Assembly: GCA_010645155.1 (NCBI GenBank)
Contig: CM021316.1
Location: 3,816,703-3,880,702, forward strand
From: Tigriopus japonicus
Taxonomy: Eukaryota; Arthropoda; Copepoda; Harpacticoida; Harpacticidae
Direction: 5' to 3'
Length of the DNA stretch: 64,000 bases
Part shown: positions 44,601 through 52,150 of the stretch, in pieces
Position numbering within the stretch: position 1 is the first letter of the stretch
Layout of the letters: each line of letters starts with the position of its first letter
The notes under the pieces: model-generated
What the model was told of the DNA's origin: nothing
The model's input: the letters and a program-made list of their open reading frames with translations, nothing else
The model's database searches: none
Made by a program: the position numbers and the translations under genes

Positions 44601-46671
44601 TTCATTTAATTGAAGGCTTCCAATTTCTTGATTTGTTTTTATATTACTTTGCAATACTTCTCAACATACATTAACCATGCCACTGCTCTTAAATGCAACA
44701 CTTTTCAAAAATCTGACCCTTGAAAACTGGGACATTTTTGGCAAGCCTAGACTACCAACGGCAACAGGTCTACATCAGGTAATAGGATATGGTAATCGCT
44801 CCCATAAAGAAAGTAAATCATTGTTTCTTTTCTTTCTTTAGTGTAACTACAGCTCAGGTTGAATAAAAATACTCTAAAAATATACGTGTTATCACATACG
44901 TGGTTAAATGACATGTCAAAAGTTAAAAAATGTATCGATAAACGAGCAATATTGTGAAATCCCAGGTAAGTTGACTAGAATGGATTCAGTGCACATGGAA
45001 AAATTAAGAGGAGATTGACATACAGAACAAATACAGTTGGGTAGAGGGAGATGCTAAAAATCTTGGTTATTGCTGTAGAGGGGGTGGGTCAGATTGGACA
45101 GGTCCTTTGTCAGTTCCCGTCGTTGATGGTATTTATTATTGTTCTTTTTTACATATACAAGTATAACTCTTTCATAACTTTAGCCCCAATTTACGTTAGC
45201 AGCATGTTCTTTATATATCTCAAAATTGCAAATATGAAATCGTGACCAGTTATTTTTTTAACTAAAACATGTGTTTTGTGCAAAAAAATAAACTCCTGGT
45301 ACAACAACTGTCGCACTGAAAACTATAGTTTTGTATTTTCATTTTCAATTTGCTTGTCTGAGATCAAGAGGAGGGTTAAGGGTTAATGCATGTAAATGTC
45401 AAATTTCAAATGAAATTCCCAAATTTAATGAAGGTAAGAAGAAACATGTCAATTATGTCTGCTTCCAACTAAAAAGCACCAAAGGCCAAATAATATTTCT
45501 ACATTACAAATTAAGACACAAGTACTCACTATGTATTTTGAAACTTGTCTCAAGTGGTGATAAATTATGACCAATATACGTATATCTACTTACTTGTGCC
45601 AAGCATTTTTTATGAAACATATGTGCTTTTGTTTAAAAATTAATTCAGATTGAGTTTGTAATCTTCAAAGTTGTATAGGATTCAAAGTTTTTTTTTGTAT
45701 TTTTTGTGTATTCATATAAACAGGTTTTTGACTTTGAATTATATTGATTAAAGCTTCATGGGTTTTGGGCTCTGAAATATTGATTGAAAAATCTGACATT
45801 TTCTGGTTTGTAGCAATGTAGGTTTTCATATTCAGATTAGCTTAACTTGTTTTAGTATTTTCAAGAATTTTCTGACAAAAGCCAATAACACTAAAAACTG
45901 CCAAAACAAGAATGATGAACACTGCATTTTCACTCCCTCAATTTTCATTAACAATTTTAAACTGAAATCTCAAATATCGTTTATAAATCCTTGTTTTGCA
46001 TGTTTCTGACAACACTTATTTAGAATCTGAAAAGGTGTTTTGATGAAGGTACGTACAATTTTCAACAACATTCTCCAACGCAAGCGTGACCAAAACATGT
46101 GATTTTAGTAATCGCGGAAATGAACATGGTGCCTTGTGTTGGCATAACGGAGCCGGTTTTTTCTCTAAAAGATAAAAAAAACAAGCAGACTCGAAAAGAA
46201 AAAGACTCAGGATGGCAGGTTTACGCATAAGTGCGTAACGCAAACGCAAAAACCCGAATAGTGTTTCAATGTGACGACTCATCTGAGCATGAGAGGCACT
46301 TGCTTGGATCAGAAAATAACATTTCCGTCAAATTTATTTTGAATTTGGTTGAGGTGTGGTTTTGCAATTTTTCTCGATGAAATAGTTTGGCTGAAATAGA
46401 ATACCAAAGTATGGACAGCTTTTTTTCTTTTGGAATAGGTCGATTTGTTGAGATTCATTGAGTTTTATACAATTTAGATAACAGAGGTCACCATCAAATT
46501 TTAGTAAATTATATTGCCAAAAAACTATTTTTTGTAATCATTTTGAGAAATGATATTACGAAATCGGATTTTTTGGTAAATTTACGAACACTTTTCTTAT
46601 TACTTGAAGTAGAAACTTACCTTTTTCTGTACTCCCATCATCTGTAAATTTTACGTCATAGCTTGGAATAG
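17284..46671 (-). CDS. Pld: Phospholipase D (PX-PH-HKD type), 20 exons found, start missing
   Basis: Exons from high to low: 46671-46621, 42850-42807, 40757-40715, 40624-40415, 35474-35254, 32603-32211, 32135-31981, 31915-31815, 31709-31557, 31195-30960, 29955-29842, 29782-29655, 29003-28858, 28764-28650, 28586-28413, 26016-25744, 19641-19506, 19292-19090, 19026-18681 and 17688-17284. They sum to 3647 nt and every junction keeps frame, giving about 1214 aa. The enzyme cleaves phosphatidylcholine to phosphatidic acid and choline at membranes. PX and PH domains bind phosphoinositides. Both catalytic motifs are intact: HEKLVIVD and HSKLMIVD. It matches animal PLD1/2 from PX to the C-terminus. 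The first two exons rest on splice signals and phase only, and no ATG exon was found upstream. Introns reach 6.1 kb and are filled with repeats. Confidence 0.93.
17689..18680 (-). other. Pld intron, no element recognised
   Basis: About 1 kb of AT-rich intron between the second HKD exon and the last exon. The donor is GTTGGC, a weak but legal GT site. Confidence 0.6.
18681..19292 (-). CDS. Pld: Pld exons with second HKD motif, separated by a GC-AG intron
   Basis: Exon 19292-19090 codes [13 protein letters not shown], the [11 protein letters not shown] motif and QRIIRAHR. Exon 19026-18681 codes [19 protein letters not shown], the second catalytic motif HSKLMIVD, and [17 protein letters not shown]. 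Only a donor GCAAGT at 19089 keeps frame with the acceptor at 19028-19027. The available GT two bases later would shift it. The intron is 63 bp. Confidence 0.88.
19506..19641 (-). CDS. Pld: Pld exon after the first catalytic half
   Basis: Codes the [20 protein letters not shown] segment that follows the conserved HFIQR, as in other animal phospholipases D. The Arg codon is split across the 6.1-kb intron (AG, then G). Confidence 0.88.
19735..20312. repeat. GGTCAC array, left part of a fold-back repeat
   Basis: From 19745 to 19960 there are repeats of about 30 bases built from AAAAAGGTCACAGGGTAAAA and CAGTCACGGT. The same motif returns inverted at 20653-20710 (CCGTGACCTTTT), so this is one arm of a larger inverted structure of about 1 kb. 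No coding frame is believable. Confidence 0.6.
20313..20652. mobile_element. hAT MITE, 340 bp, with perfect 8-bp duplication
   Basis: Ends TAGTGACGGACCGAAAG and CTTTCGGTCCATCACTA are near-perfect inverted repeats. They are flanked by CTTTTTAC on both sides (20305-20312 and 20653-20660). An 8-bp target duplication with such ends is the hAT signature. Inside are many CCGAAAC/GTTTCGG repeats. Confidence 0.85.
20653..20712. repeat. Inverted GGTCAC arm
   Basis: CCGTGACCTTTTAACC-type repeats complement the array at 19745-19960. The hAT MITE split the two parts. Confidence 0.55.
20813..20995 (+). mobile_element. tRNA-derived SINE (family B) with LINE-type tail
   Basis: The head (20816-20905) resembles a class II tRNA with a long variable arm: GCCAGAGTGGCCG, then the B box GGTTCGAATCC. 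The tail (TTTACAGGGAATTGCATTCC, then GTAGCGGTAGT and AAAAATCCGC, then an A-rich end) matches the 3' end of the LINE seen at 47925-47975 and 53257-53300. Confidence 0.78.
20996..22760. other. Pld intron, mostly featureless
   Basis: AT-rich. The only recognisable piece is at about 21225-21290, an inverted copy of the SINE-B/LINE tail (CTACAAGGAATGGGGTTCCC). No exon fits the splice phases here. Confidence 0.5.
22775..23575 (-). mobile_element. Mariner deletion derivative with long terminal inverted repeats
   Basis: Inverted ends of roughly 100-150 bases flank a partial transposase on the minus strand: CATCAATATCTATTTCTAAT near 22810 mirrors ATTAGAAATAGATGTTGATG near 23515. The coding part (about 23400-22950) keeps [11 protein letters not shown] and [14 protein letters not shown], the second and third catalytic Asp, with 40 residues between them. 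The first Asp and the N-terminal DNA-binding half are missing. It is thus non-autonomous and a different subfamily from the mariner at 2573. Confidence 0.72.
24290..24530. repeat. Degenerate short repeat (AAATGGCAAATAAAACAAG)
   Basis: About ten imperfect copies of a unit of about 20 bases. Open frames on the minus strand only reflect the repeat. Confidence 0.6.
25279..25675. repeat. Minisatellite, 33-bp then about 42-bp units
   Basis: Repeats of CCCATTTATCCCCTTTATTC followed by CTCGGAGGAAAAT (33 bp), changing from about 25490 to longer units that carry GGAGGGACATCCCGTTTATC. Because 33 and 42 are multiples of three, several frames on both strands stay open, but this is not a gene. It ends about 70 bases from a Pld exon. 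Confidence 0.9.
25744..26016 (-). CDS. Pld: Pld exon before the large intron
   Basis: Codes [18 protein letters not shown], then [12 protein letters not shown] and [11 protein letters not shown], the conserved stretch between the two catalytic halves. The acceptor TTATTCCTTAG at 26017 is chosen because the exon upstream leaves two bases (GG) that join A to make Gly. A second AG at 25991 would not fit. Confidence 0.87.
26310..27036. repeat. Minisatellite, 24-bp unit
   Basis: Units of GATTATGAATGAATGAGTGT plus TGAG, with variants (GACTCTGTGTTAGGATTATA) arranged in a higher order. It lies in a Pld intron. Confidence 0.9.
27038..27832. mobile_element. hAT-like MITE inserted in the minisatellite
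   Basis: The ends GGACGGGCAAAAAGTAC and GCGCTTTTTGCCCGTC are inverted repeats of the CAGAGACGGGC type. The flanking 8 bases (ATCATGAA and ATTGTGAA) match at 6 of 8, reasonable for an insertion in a diverging array. The inside is AT-rich without a coding frame. Confidence 0.6.
27833..27990. repeat. Minisatellite, 20-bp unit
   Basis: Eight nearly perfect copies of GATTGTGAATGAGTGTTGAG. It is the same repeat as at 26310-27036 minus four bases, so the MITE split one array. Confidence 0.9.
28413..29003 (-). CDS. Pld: Pld exons of the variable loop
   Basis: Three exons (29003-28858, 28764-28650 and 28586-28413) code [18 protein letters not shown], then a charged, low-complexity part rich in Lys, Ser and Glu ([20 protein letters not shown]). 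In animal PLD1 proteins the same place, after the first HKD half, holds a loop of variable length. It is likely disordered. Confidence 0.85.
29655..29955 (-). CDS. Pld: Pld exons with first HKD motif
   Basis: Exon 29955-29842 codes [20 protein letters not shown]. Exon 29782-29655 codes [18 protein letters not shown], then the first catalytic motif HEKLVIVD and [11 protein letters not shown]. The intron between them is 59 bp. The insertion GAKAEMTDY before LWAHHEK is longer than in vertebrate enzymes. Confidence 0.9.
30653..30687. other. Perfect 13-bp stem with 9-base loop
   Basis: ATTTTCCCCCGAG and CTCGGGGGAAAAT flank CGTTTCTCA inside a Pld intron. It may be a decayed MITE end or a structured RNA element. 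No known class is recognised. Confidence 0.6.
30960..31195 (-). CDS. Pld: Pld exon entering the catalytic core
   Basis: Codes [17 protein letters not shown], then [18 protein letters not shown], the hallmark opening of the catalytic domain, and ends at LLARKA before donor GTAAGT. Confidence 0.92.
31557..32135 (-). CDS. Pld: Pld exons of the PH domain
   Basis: Exon 32135-31981 codes [11 protein letters not shown] and [11 protein letters not shown]. Exon 31915-31815 codes [19 protein letters not shown] and [11 protein letters not shown]. Exon 31709-31557 codes [15 protein letters not shown], then [17 protein letters not shown]. Together these are the beta strands and closing helix of the PH domain that binds phosphoinositides. 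The Trp in KEWLNGI sits in the C-terminal helix, as in other PH domains. Confidence 0.88.
32211..32603 (-). CDS. Pld: Pld exon: insertion and end of the PX domain
   Basis: The start ([20 protein letters not shown]) and the next 60 or so residues are charged and Ser-rich, an insertion within the PX domain. The end, [13 protein letters not shown], then [14 protein letters not shown] and DLYRNHPET, is the conserved PX motif of animal phospholipase D. Confidence 0.88.
32721..33000. repeat. Fragment of the CCGAAA-rich hAT family
   Basis: AGGACCGAGAACGTTCGGCC and TTTCGGTCAAGCTCTCTTTT resemble the inner parts of the MITE at 20313-20652 in both orientations. Confidence 0.45.
32990..33700. repeat. 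Fold-back repeat, arms of about 170 bases
   Basis: GTTATTTGAGTTTAACCAGT near 33030 is complementary to ACCGGTTAAACTCAAATAAC near 33655. Both arms contain GGCCCAAAAAAGCGAAAAAA. The loop of about 370 bases is AT-rich. No coding content. Confidence 0.65.
33846..34877. mobile_element. hAT-like element, ATTAC-rich palindromic family, 1.03 kb
   Basis: Starts CAGGGATGGGGAGTCATTG and ends GACCCAACTCTG. Flanks CTCGTGGT (33838-33845) and CTCTTGGT (34878-34885) match at 7 of 8 bases. The two halves are inverted copies (GCAAAGACCTTGCGCC near 34080 and its complement near 34620). It lacks a transposase and carries a second hAT MITE. Confidence 0.75.
34272..34512. mobile_element. hAT MITE, 241 bp, perfect 8-bp duplication
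   Basis: CTGGGGTGGGCAACC at the left and GGTTGCCAACCCTTG at the right are inverted repeats typical of hAT ends. CATTATAG flanks both sides (34264-34271 and 34513-34520). It is GC-rich compared with the surroundings and sits in the loop of the larger palindrome. Confidence 0.88.
35254..35474 (-). CDS. Pld: Pld exon: start of the PX domain
   Basis: Codes [16 protein letters not shown], then [20 protein letters not shown] and RYQHFRRVH, the PX core that binds phosphoinositides. The acceptor TTGCTCTCTTCTTCAG is strong and the phase fits the exon at 40624-40415. The frame stays open upstream of the acceptor, but that part resembles nothing. Confidence 0.88.
35760..37165. other. Pld intron, no element recognised
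   Basis: AT-rich intron DNA with only short chance frames. Confidence 0.5.
37170..37272. mobile_element. Small palindromic MITE, 103 bp
   Basis: CTAGTTTTTTAGACGCAAAG and its complement form near-perfect arms of about 40 bases around a short loop. The family is unknown. Confidence 0.7.
37881..38305. repeat. Minisatellite, 20-bp then 23-bp units
   Basis: About eleven tandem copies of CTGTTATTGATATTTTACAG, then longer copies with an extra GAG. It lies in a Pld intron. Confidence 0.92.
39235..39990. repeat. Possible MITE with subterminal repeats
   Basis: Motifs such as AATCATAATAGAGTGAAT on the left recur inverted on the right (ATTCACTCTATTATGA, ACTCTCTATTGATCCACTCT). The ends are not sharp and no duplication was read. 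Confidence 0.4.
40415..40757 (-). CDS. Pld: Pld N-terminal exons, acidic leader
   Basis: Exon 40757-40715 codes [14 protein letters not shown]. Exon 40624-40415 codes [16 protein letters not shown], then a polar stretch and [14 protein letters not shown], which joins the PX exon through a split Gly codon. The ATG at 40574 is in frame but not taken as the start because coding sequence and phase continue upstream. Confidence 0.75.
41078..41451. mobile_element. hAT MITE, 374 bp, perfect 8-bp duplication
   Basis: TAGGCCTCGG...CCGAGGCCTA ends with GTAATGAA on both sides (41070-41077 and 41452-41459). The inside is A- and T-rich with runs of GTGAAAA. No coding. Confidence 0.82.
42807..42850 (-). 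CDS. Pld: Candidate Pld exon
   Basis: 44 bases between acceptor CATTTTCAG and donor GTAAGT code [14 protein letters not shown] in the phase required on both sides. It is supported only by splice signals and phase, so it might instead be chance. Confidence 0.5.
42851..46620. other. Pld intron with a hAT fragment
   Basis: Only 44278-44680 is recognisable: it shares the GTGATGTCATCATTTTTGGC and CTGATGAGCGTGCAAGGTA blocks with the hAT element at 48953-50297 (about 49110-49460). The rest is AT-rich without a recognisable feature. Confidence 0.5.
46621..46671 (-). CDS. Pld: Candidate Pld exon, most 5' found
   Basis: 51 bases between acceptor TTTTTTAG and donor GTAAGT code [16 protein letters not shown]. 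It leaves one base (G) that joins the GG of the exon at 42850 to make Gly. An acidic peptide here would fit the leader of the protein. No ATG is present, so at least one exon lies further upstream. Confidence 0.5.
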
Positions 46672-47565
46672 CTAAAAAACTAAATACAAACTGTCAAAAC
46701 TATGATAAATCCTCTCGGCATTTTTTTCTTATTTTAATTTTGCAATCCTCTTTCTACGCCATTCTGAAGGGAACAATTTCCCCAGATTTTTTTTCAAATT
46801 TTCCTACTTCTGTAATTTTGACGAAAAGTTGCAGATTTTTGTGATGACATTGTTAATTATAATTTATATAAGTATCTAGTAGCCCCAAAGATTAACTAAA
46901 TGTTTGTTATTGGTACTGTAACTCATTATGACAGATGAACTAAATAAAATTTCGAAAATTTTCTGTAGATCAAGCAATTTTCTCCATTTTTGTAAACTTT
47001 AGGCAAATAGGGAATATTTAGGCAATTCCATTTTAAAATGTAATTTACAACTATTTGGTGGCATTGATCATGACTATTCATCAGCAATTGAAGTGTGTTT
47101 TTGTGCCATTTCATGGAGTAAAAGCGTGGCTAGTTCACACCCATGCATGCAATTGGAAAGAGACAAAACTTAGGATTATTCAAGCAAATGTGTCAAATTT
47201 GGAACAGAACGTATCGTTGAATGTAGGTGAGACATTATGAGCATGCAAAAATAATCATGTTAGGGTTTGAAGCCCCCTGGCACATTAATTCAATTCCCAT
47301 GACTAGAATTTTATCACAAGTATTTATGGTTCATTGACAATGAACAATGGACCTTAGATGGACCAGGAGCTAAACTATTGTTGCATTGCTAGAACTAGTC
47401 AATGTAATATAATATGCATAATTTCTTGAATTTTACCAAGTTTTGTTTTTACAAGTGCATGCACAGTGTCAGGGTATCCTAATAAAGATATTTTGTTCAG
47501 TTGAATTAGCTCAAATAACTTTATTAAATCCAAAAAAACATTAAAACAACTAATTAAAATTGTTA
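46672..47565. other. No gene recognised
   Basis: AT-rich. The first exon and promoter of the phospholipase D gene should lie in this direction but I could not identify them. Confidence 0.4.
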
Positions 47566-47567
47566 TT

Positions 47568-47975
47568 TGAGCTCCTAATCCAGGATTTGAGGTCAGCTGT
47601 AGCGACTGTAGAGGTTTCACTTGTGCTCGGAGAGTACCTCCAAATCCCAAGGAATCCAGGCTGGTTCAAACGATGAAGTCTTCCTCTCTTCTTTATCAGG
47701 CTCCTTCATTATACAATCTTTTGCCCATTAGTCTTCGTTGGGAATATGCAGGAGCTGATCATGTAACGGCATTTAAGGCAGGATTGGACAAATTCTTAAA
47801 AACAATTCCTGGTCAACCCACTTTTAATTTTTACACACCTGCCAATTGTAACTGGTTGGTAGACAAAATATAATATAAATGTTGATTTTATGCAGTAGCG
47901 TTAATGATTTACTGTCTTTACATAAGAGGAATCCCATTCCTTATAGTGGTAATAAAAAATCCGCAACCAAAACAA
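47568..47975 (+). mobile_element. 5'-truncated LINE, 3' end only
   Basis: The frame codes the end of ORF2 (SLLYQAPSLYNLLPISLRWE, then AFKAGLDKFLKTIP), closes at 47872, and is followed by the 3' tail GAGGAATCCCATTCCTTATA, then GTGGTAATAAAAAATCCGC. The same protein end and tail occur in the LINE at 53257-56066. 5' truncation is typical of target-primed insertion. Confidence 0.8.
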
Positions 47976-48952
47976 AAACACCCTTACAAGTAACCTCATA
48001 AGGATGTTCTGACATTGAAAGTCTTGAAACACTTTCATAGAGCAAAGCAAAACACTGATAACACATCAAAAATTGTGTTATCATTATTTCTTCAAATATT
48101 TAAGATTCCAATCTGTTGAAAAAACAGCACAATCTGTTCAATAATATCATGGTGCTCATTTTTACAAAAAAGATCGTTGGCACGGTTGGATAAATCATAA
48201 TGGTCAAAAAATGGTCAAAAATCAAAACGCAATTGCAGTGTAATTTTGCTTTTGGATCTGAACGCTTGCCCCCACAAGCCATCACATGGTTTGAGAGCTC
48301 TGATAGAGAGTAGTTATTACTTCTAGACACTTTAAGTTCAAGACTTGAGTGCATGCTACGAGTGACCCTCTGTATGTAGTGGGCTCTTTTACCTTTCATG
48401 CATAGCTCACAGATGTTTGGCTTTTCCTTTTGATTTCATTGTACAACAATGTTGCTTATCACCCTGAAGAAGACATCCTATTTCAAAAGAAATGCTCTCA
48501 ATGGCTCTGGAGACACAACTAAAAATAAATCATTCAAAATCCTGCTTAGTGGCTCGTCTTATCACATACGCATAATCTTTCTTTTCTCTTGTCAATGCAG
48601 AAGCCGGTCCAGAGTACTGATGGATTTTTTTGCCATTGGTCTCCTCAAGGGTCAAAAAGGCTACAACCACTAAATATCTCAAAGGACAAGATATCTCAAG
48701 GTAAATTATGGCTGCACTGCCAATTCAAAGTCCATTTTCATAACTACTGAAGGAACTTAACTCGATTTAGTTTAAGTGTTGCCGTATTGGTCCTTGTTTG
48801 GGTCTTTGGTCAAAAAGTTTAAAACAACGTGCGTTTTTTAATAGCAATTAAACTTCGAAAAGAATGGCAACACTCCCAACTCGAAACCACAGAGGTCCCA
48901 GAGTGGAGATACCGGAGCAGGCCGGTCGTGAAATTTCAATGTGGGCAGCAAG

Positions 48953-50297
48953 CAGAGTTGGGTTAATTACTTGAAAAATGTAATGAAATTACAATTACAA
49001 TTACTTCATCAAAAAATGTAATCAATTACAATTACATTATCCGAAAATGTAATTGACGTCAATTACAATTACAAATCAATTACATGTCAATTACATGGAA
49101 ATAACAGCAATTACTAGTGACGTCATCATTTTTGGCGGGAAAAAAAGTTCGGAAGACCTGTGTTTCTGATGAGCGTGCAAGGTAACTAAAACGAAGTTTT
49201 ACAAATTGAAGTTGAAATAGCAATTCTTGACATTGTATTTGCAAAAATGTATGTTTTGTTGCTTTTATCTAAAATTTCGCTACATTGCTAAGTTCGCTAA
49301 GTTGAGAGGGTTCTTCTGAACTTTGAAATTAGGAATGCCCGACTTTGAATAACAAGATGGCCAAAGGAGATCGGTTCCTGGGGCAACTAAACCCAAAAAC
49401 AAATATTTTTTTTAATTGAAGGCTTCCAATTTCTCCATTTGTTTTCAAATTACTTTGCAATACCATTACATGTCAATTACAATTCTTCCGTCCCTTTCAC
49501 CCTTTTGCCTTTTTAAAAACGATGGAAAATAAACAGATCTGCCATTTTAAAGCAGCGATCCAACAACTGGCAACTTAAAAAAAGTAAAAAAAGTAAAATA
49601 TCATCAATCACAAGGCATATTTTTCTTTTTCGGAAAAACACAAACTTTTTACAAGTATTACGATGGTTTAAAACTTTATTTTTGCACCTCATTTGTCTGC
49701 CCTTGGCTATGAAGAGCCCTAAATCCTGACACAATAAACTCTTGCAGTTTAGAAGTATTTAAAAATTAAAGCTCGGGTGTGTATTGTAACAAAAGCTACC
49801 TGCTCGTGGCATCACATTGACCGCAAATTGATGACAAAATAATTGTTTTGAAAGTAAAAACTGATAAATTGGTTTTATGGTTAATTTGAGGAAGTAAGAT
49901 TGTAAAAGTAATTGGTAATTTGTAATTGAAAATTCGTCAATTACATAGCCGAAATTTTAATTAATTACAATTACAATTACTTGACCCAAAAATGTAATTA
50001 ATTACAATTAAAGGTAATTGTAATTGAAATTACGTAATTGTGATTGAAATTACGTAATTGTGATTGAAATTACGTAATTGTGATTGAAATTACGTAATTG
50101 TGATTGAAATTACGTAATTGTGATTGAAATTACGTAATTGTAATTGAAATTACGTAATTGTAATTGAAATTACGTAATTGTAATTGAAATTACGTAATTG
50201 TAATTGAAATTACGTAATTGTAATTGAAATTACGTAATTGTAATTGCAATTACAATTACGTAATTGTAATTGCAATTACAATTACTCCCCATCTCTG
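48953..50297. mobile_element. hAT-like element, ATTAC-rich family, 1345 bp
   Basis: CAGAGTTGGGTTAATTAC at the left and TAATTGC...ACTCCCCATCTCTG at the right, with GCAGCAAG repeated perfectly on both sides (48945-48952 and 50298-50305). No transposase frame is present, so it is non-autonomous. It includes a tandem array at its right end. Confidence 0.88.
50025..50275. repeat. 20-bp tandem array inside the hAT element
   Basis: About eleven units of GAAATTACGTAATTGTGATT or the variant ending GTAATT. Each unit holds the palindrome AATTACGTAATT. Confidence 0.92.
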
Positions 50298-50861
50298 GCA
50301 GCAAGGGCCATTTATCATCAGCGACTAGTTGAAACTTGCCCAAACAAACATTTGTAGAAGGCATTTTTTTTTTAAACATTAGTTTTTTGTCCATGTGGCC
50401 TCCTGTGTACACTTTGCTTCTCCCAAATCACACTGAGGTGCTCAATAAAGATGATAATACGGTTCACAGGCATTAGTTCACGCAATGAAAGGATTTGCCA
50501 TTGAAAATATGTCTTGCGCATTTCCTTTTGTACTATGATCTTCCACTTGTTTGGGTAAGTATTTCACAATATTCTTCCGAAATATTTGCCTTTTCACGCA
50601 ACTTCTGGCCAGTTTCAGCATTATTGCTGAAAGGCAGACATTGCAGACAAAAATGACGACAATGGCCTCTCTATAGACCTCTATGCTCGAAACCCATAAC
50701 TAGTCCAGAGTAGAGACACTTTATTGTCAGAGACTATACTACTGTCAGGGGTTTCGACTCAAGCGCTATGGAGAAAAGTAAACGATTTTTTACCTAAAAA
50801 CATTTCCAAATAAACAGGCTCTCCTTGCTTTGGAAGTAAAAAAATCGTCAAAATGCATGGG

Positions 50862-51112
50862 AGGAGATGTGGTGTCGTGGTTAGCGCTGTTTCCTGTAGT
50901 GAGAGAGGTCCCAGGTTCGATTCTCCTCCCCGACCTTTCTCAAGGAAACTTTTAGACGTTAATCCCCACCCACAGATGGAGAACCATTCTGATACCGGAC
51001 TTGAAATTGCCTATCGGAAATGATTTGGACGATGTGATGGCTGGCTTCGCTGGCCGGGCGAGGCTCAACCCTCCGACCCTAGCACCAACAATCAAAAAAA
51101 AAAAAAAAAAAA
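50862..51112 (+). mobile_element. tRNA-derived SINE (family A)
   Basis: tRNA-like head with an A-box region (GTCGTGGTTAGCGCTG) and B box GGTTCGATTC at 50914-50923, a body shared with the copy at 16870-17115, and an A-rich tail at 51095-51112. The head cannot fold as a full working tRNA by eye, so this is a SINE and not a tRNA gene. Confidence 0.8.
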
Positions 51113-51419
51113 TGGAATGTTTACTAAAACCTTTTCAACGACCTTGCTCAATGTTCAGAGTCATAAATTGCAAACTCTCAAGTTGGGTTTTGAGAAGAAA
51201 AATATAAGTTGGAAGCATCAAACCATTTTACAACACATTAGGTTGGCCTCTAGAAAAACGCAAACGTTCTGCTTCAAAGTAAGATGCGGAGGCACTGGAT
51301 TGAGCGTCAGCTTTCGGCTTCCGTCTGTTTGGAAATGTTGAAAACGGTGCCCAAAAGGGCATCTGCCAATCACATGAGGCAAATTGAAAACATCACTGAC
51401 GCCGGTCTCAACGTCGCCC

Positions 51420-52150
51420 GTCTCTCACTAGACACGTAAATAAAAACCATTAATTCGGGCCAATGGACGAGGGGAGCAAAATCATAGTCGTTATCGAATT
51501 GAGGAGCATTTGGTCAATCTAAAACTGGTAACAAGGATTTGTTGCAGTGTTCATTTAAGAATTTATTTTGTCTTTTAAAGTCGATAGGTTTCTCATGACA
51601 GTGTTCTTTCTAATTGAGCTGTTTGGCAAGAACACACCAGACATTTATTTTCAGGCTTGCTAAATGTGCTTGAACAACTGTCCTTGAACAGGAGCGCCAT
51701 TTCAGAAACCACTTACTAAACATAAATACATACACTCACTCTTGAAGGGGCCAATCTTTGAAAATAAAGCGTTTTTAGGACAAGTCATGCATTATTGTAT
51801 GTATTTGGCTCTTCATTTGAACACTTACTCTACATGTTTTGCAAATCAAGAGCATCGCAATCGGTTTCATCTGACTTTTTCAAGCACATTGAGATCCAAA
51901 CAGGTTACAATTGGCAAGCCTGCAAAAAATGTCTGATGTGTTCTTGCCAAACAGCTCAATTAGAAAGAACACTGTCATGAGAAACCTATCGACTTTAAAA
52001 GACAAAATAAATTCTTAAATGAACACTGAAACAAATCCTTATTACCAGTCTTAGATAGACCAAATACACCTCTATTCGATATCGACTATGATTTTGCTCT
52101 CCTCGTCCATTGGTCCGAATTAATGATTTTATTTAGCGAGTAGAGCGTCT
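51420..52150. repeat. Fold-back repeat with arms of about 230 bases
   Basis: The left arm (51420-51660) is complementary to the right (51917-52150): for example GACAGTGTTCTTTCTAATTG against CAATTAGAAAGAACACTGTC. The 256-base loop has no clear coding content. The arms are highly similar, so the inversion is fairly recent. Confidence 0.8.
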
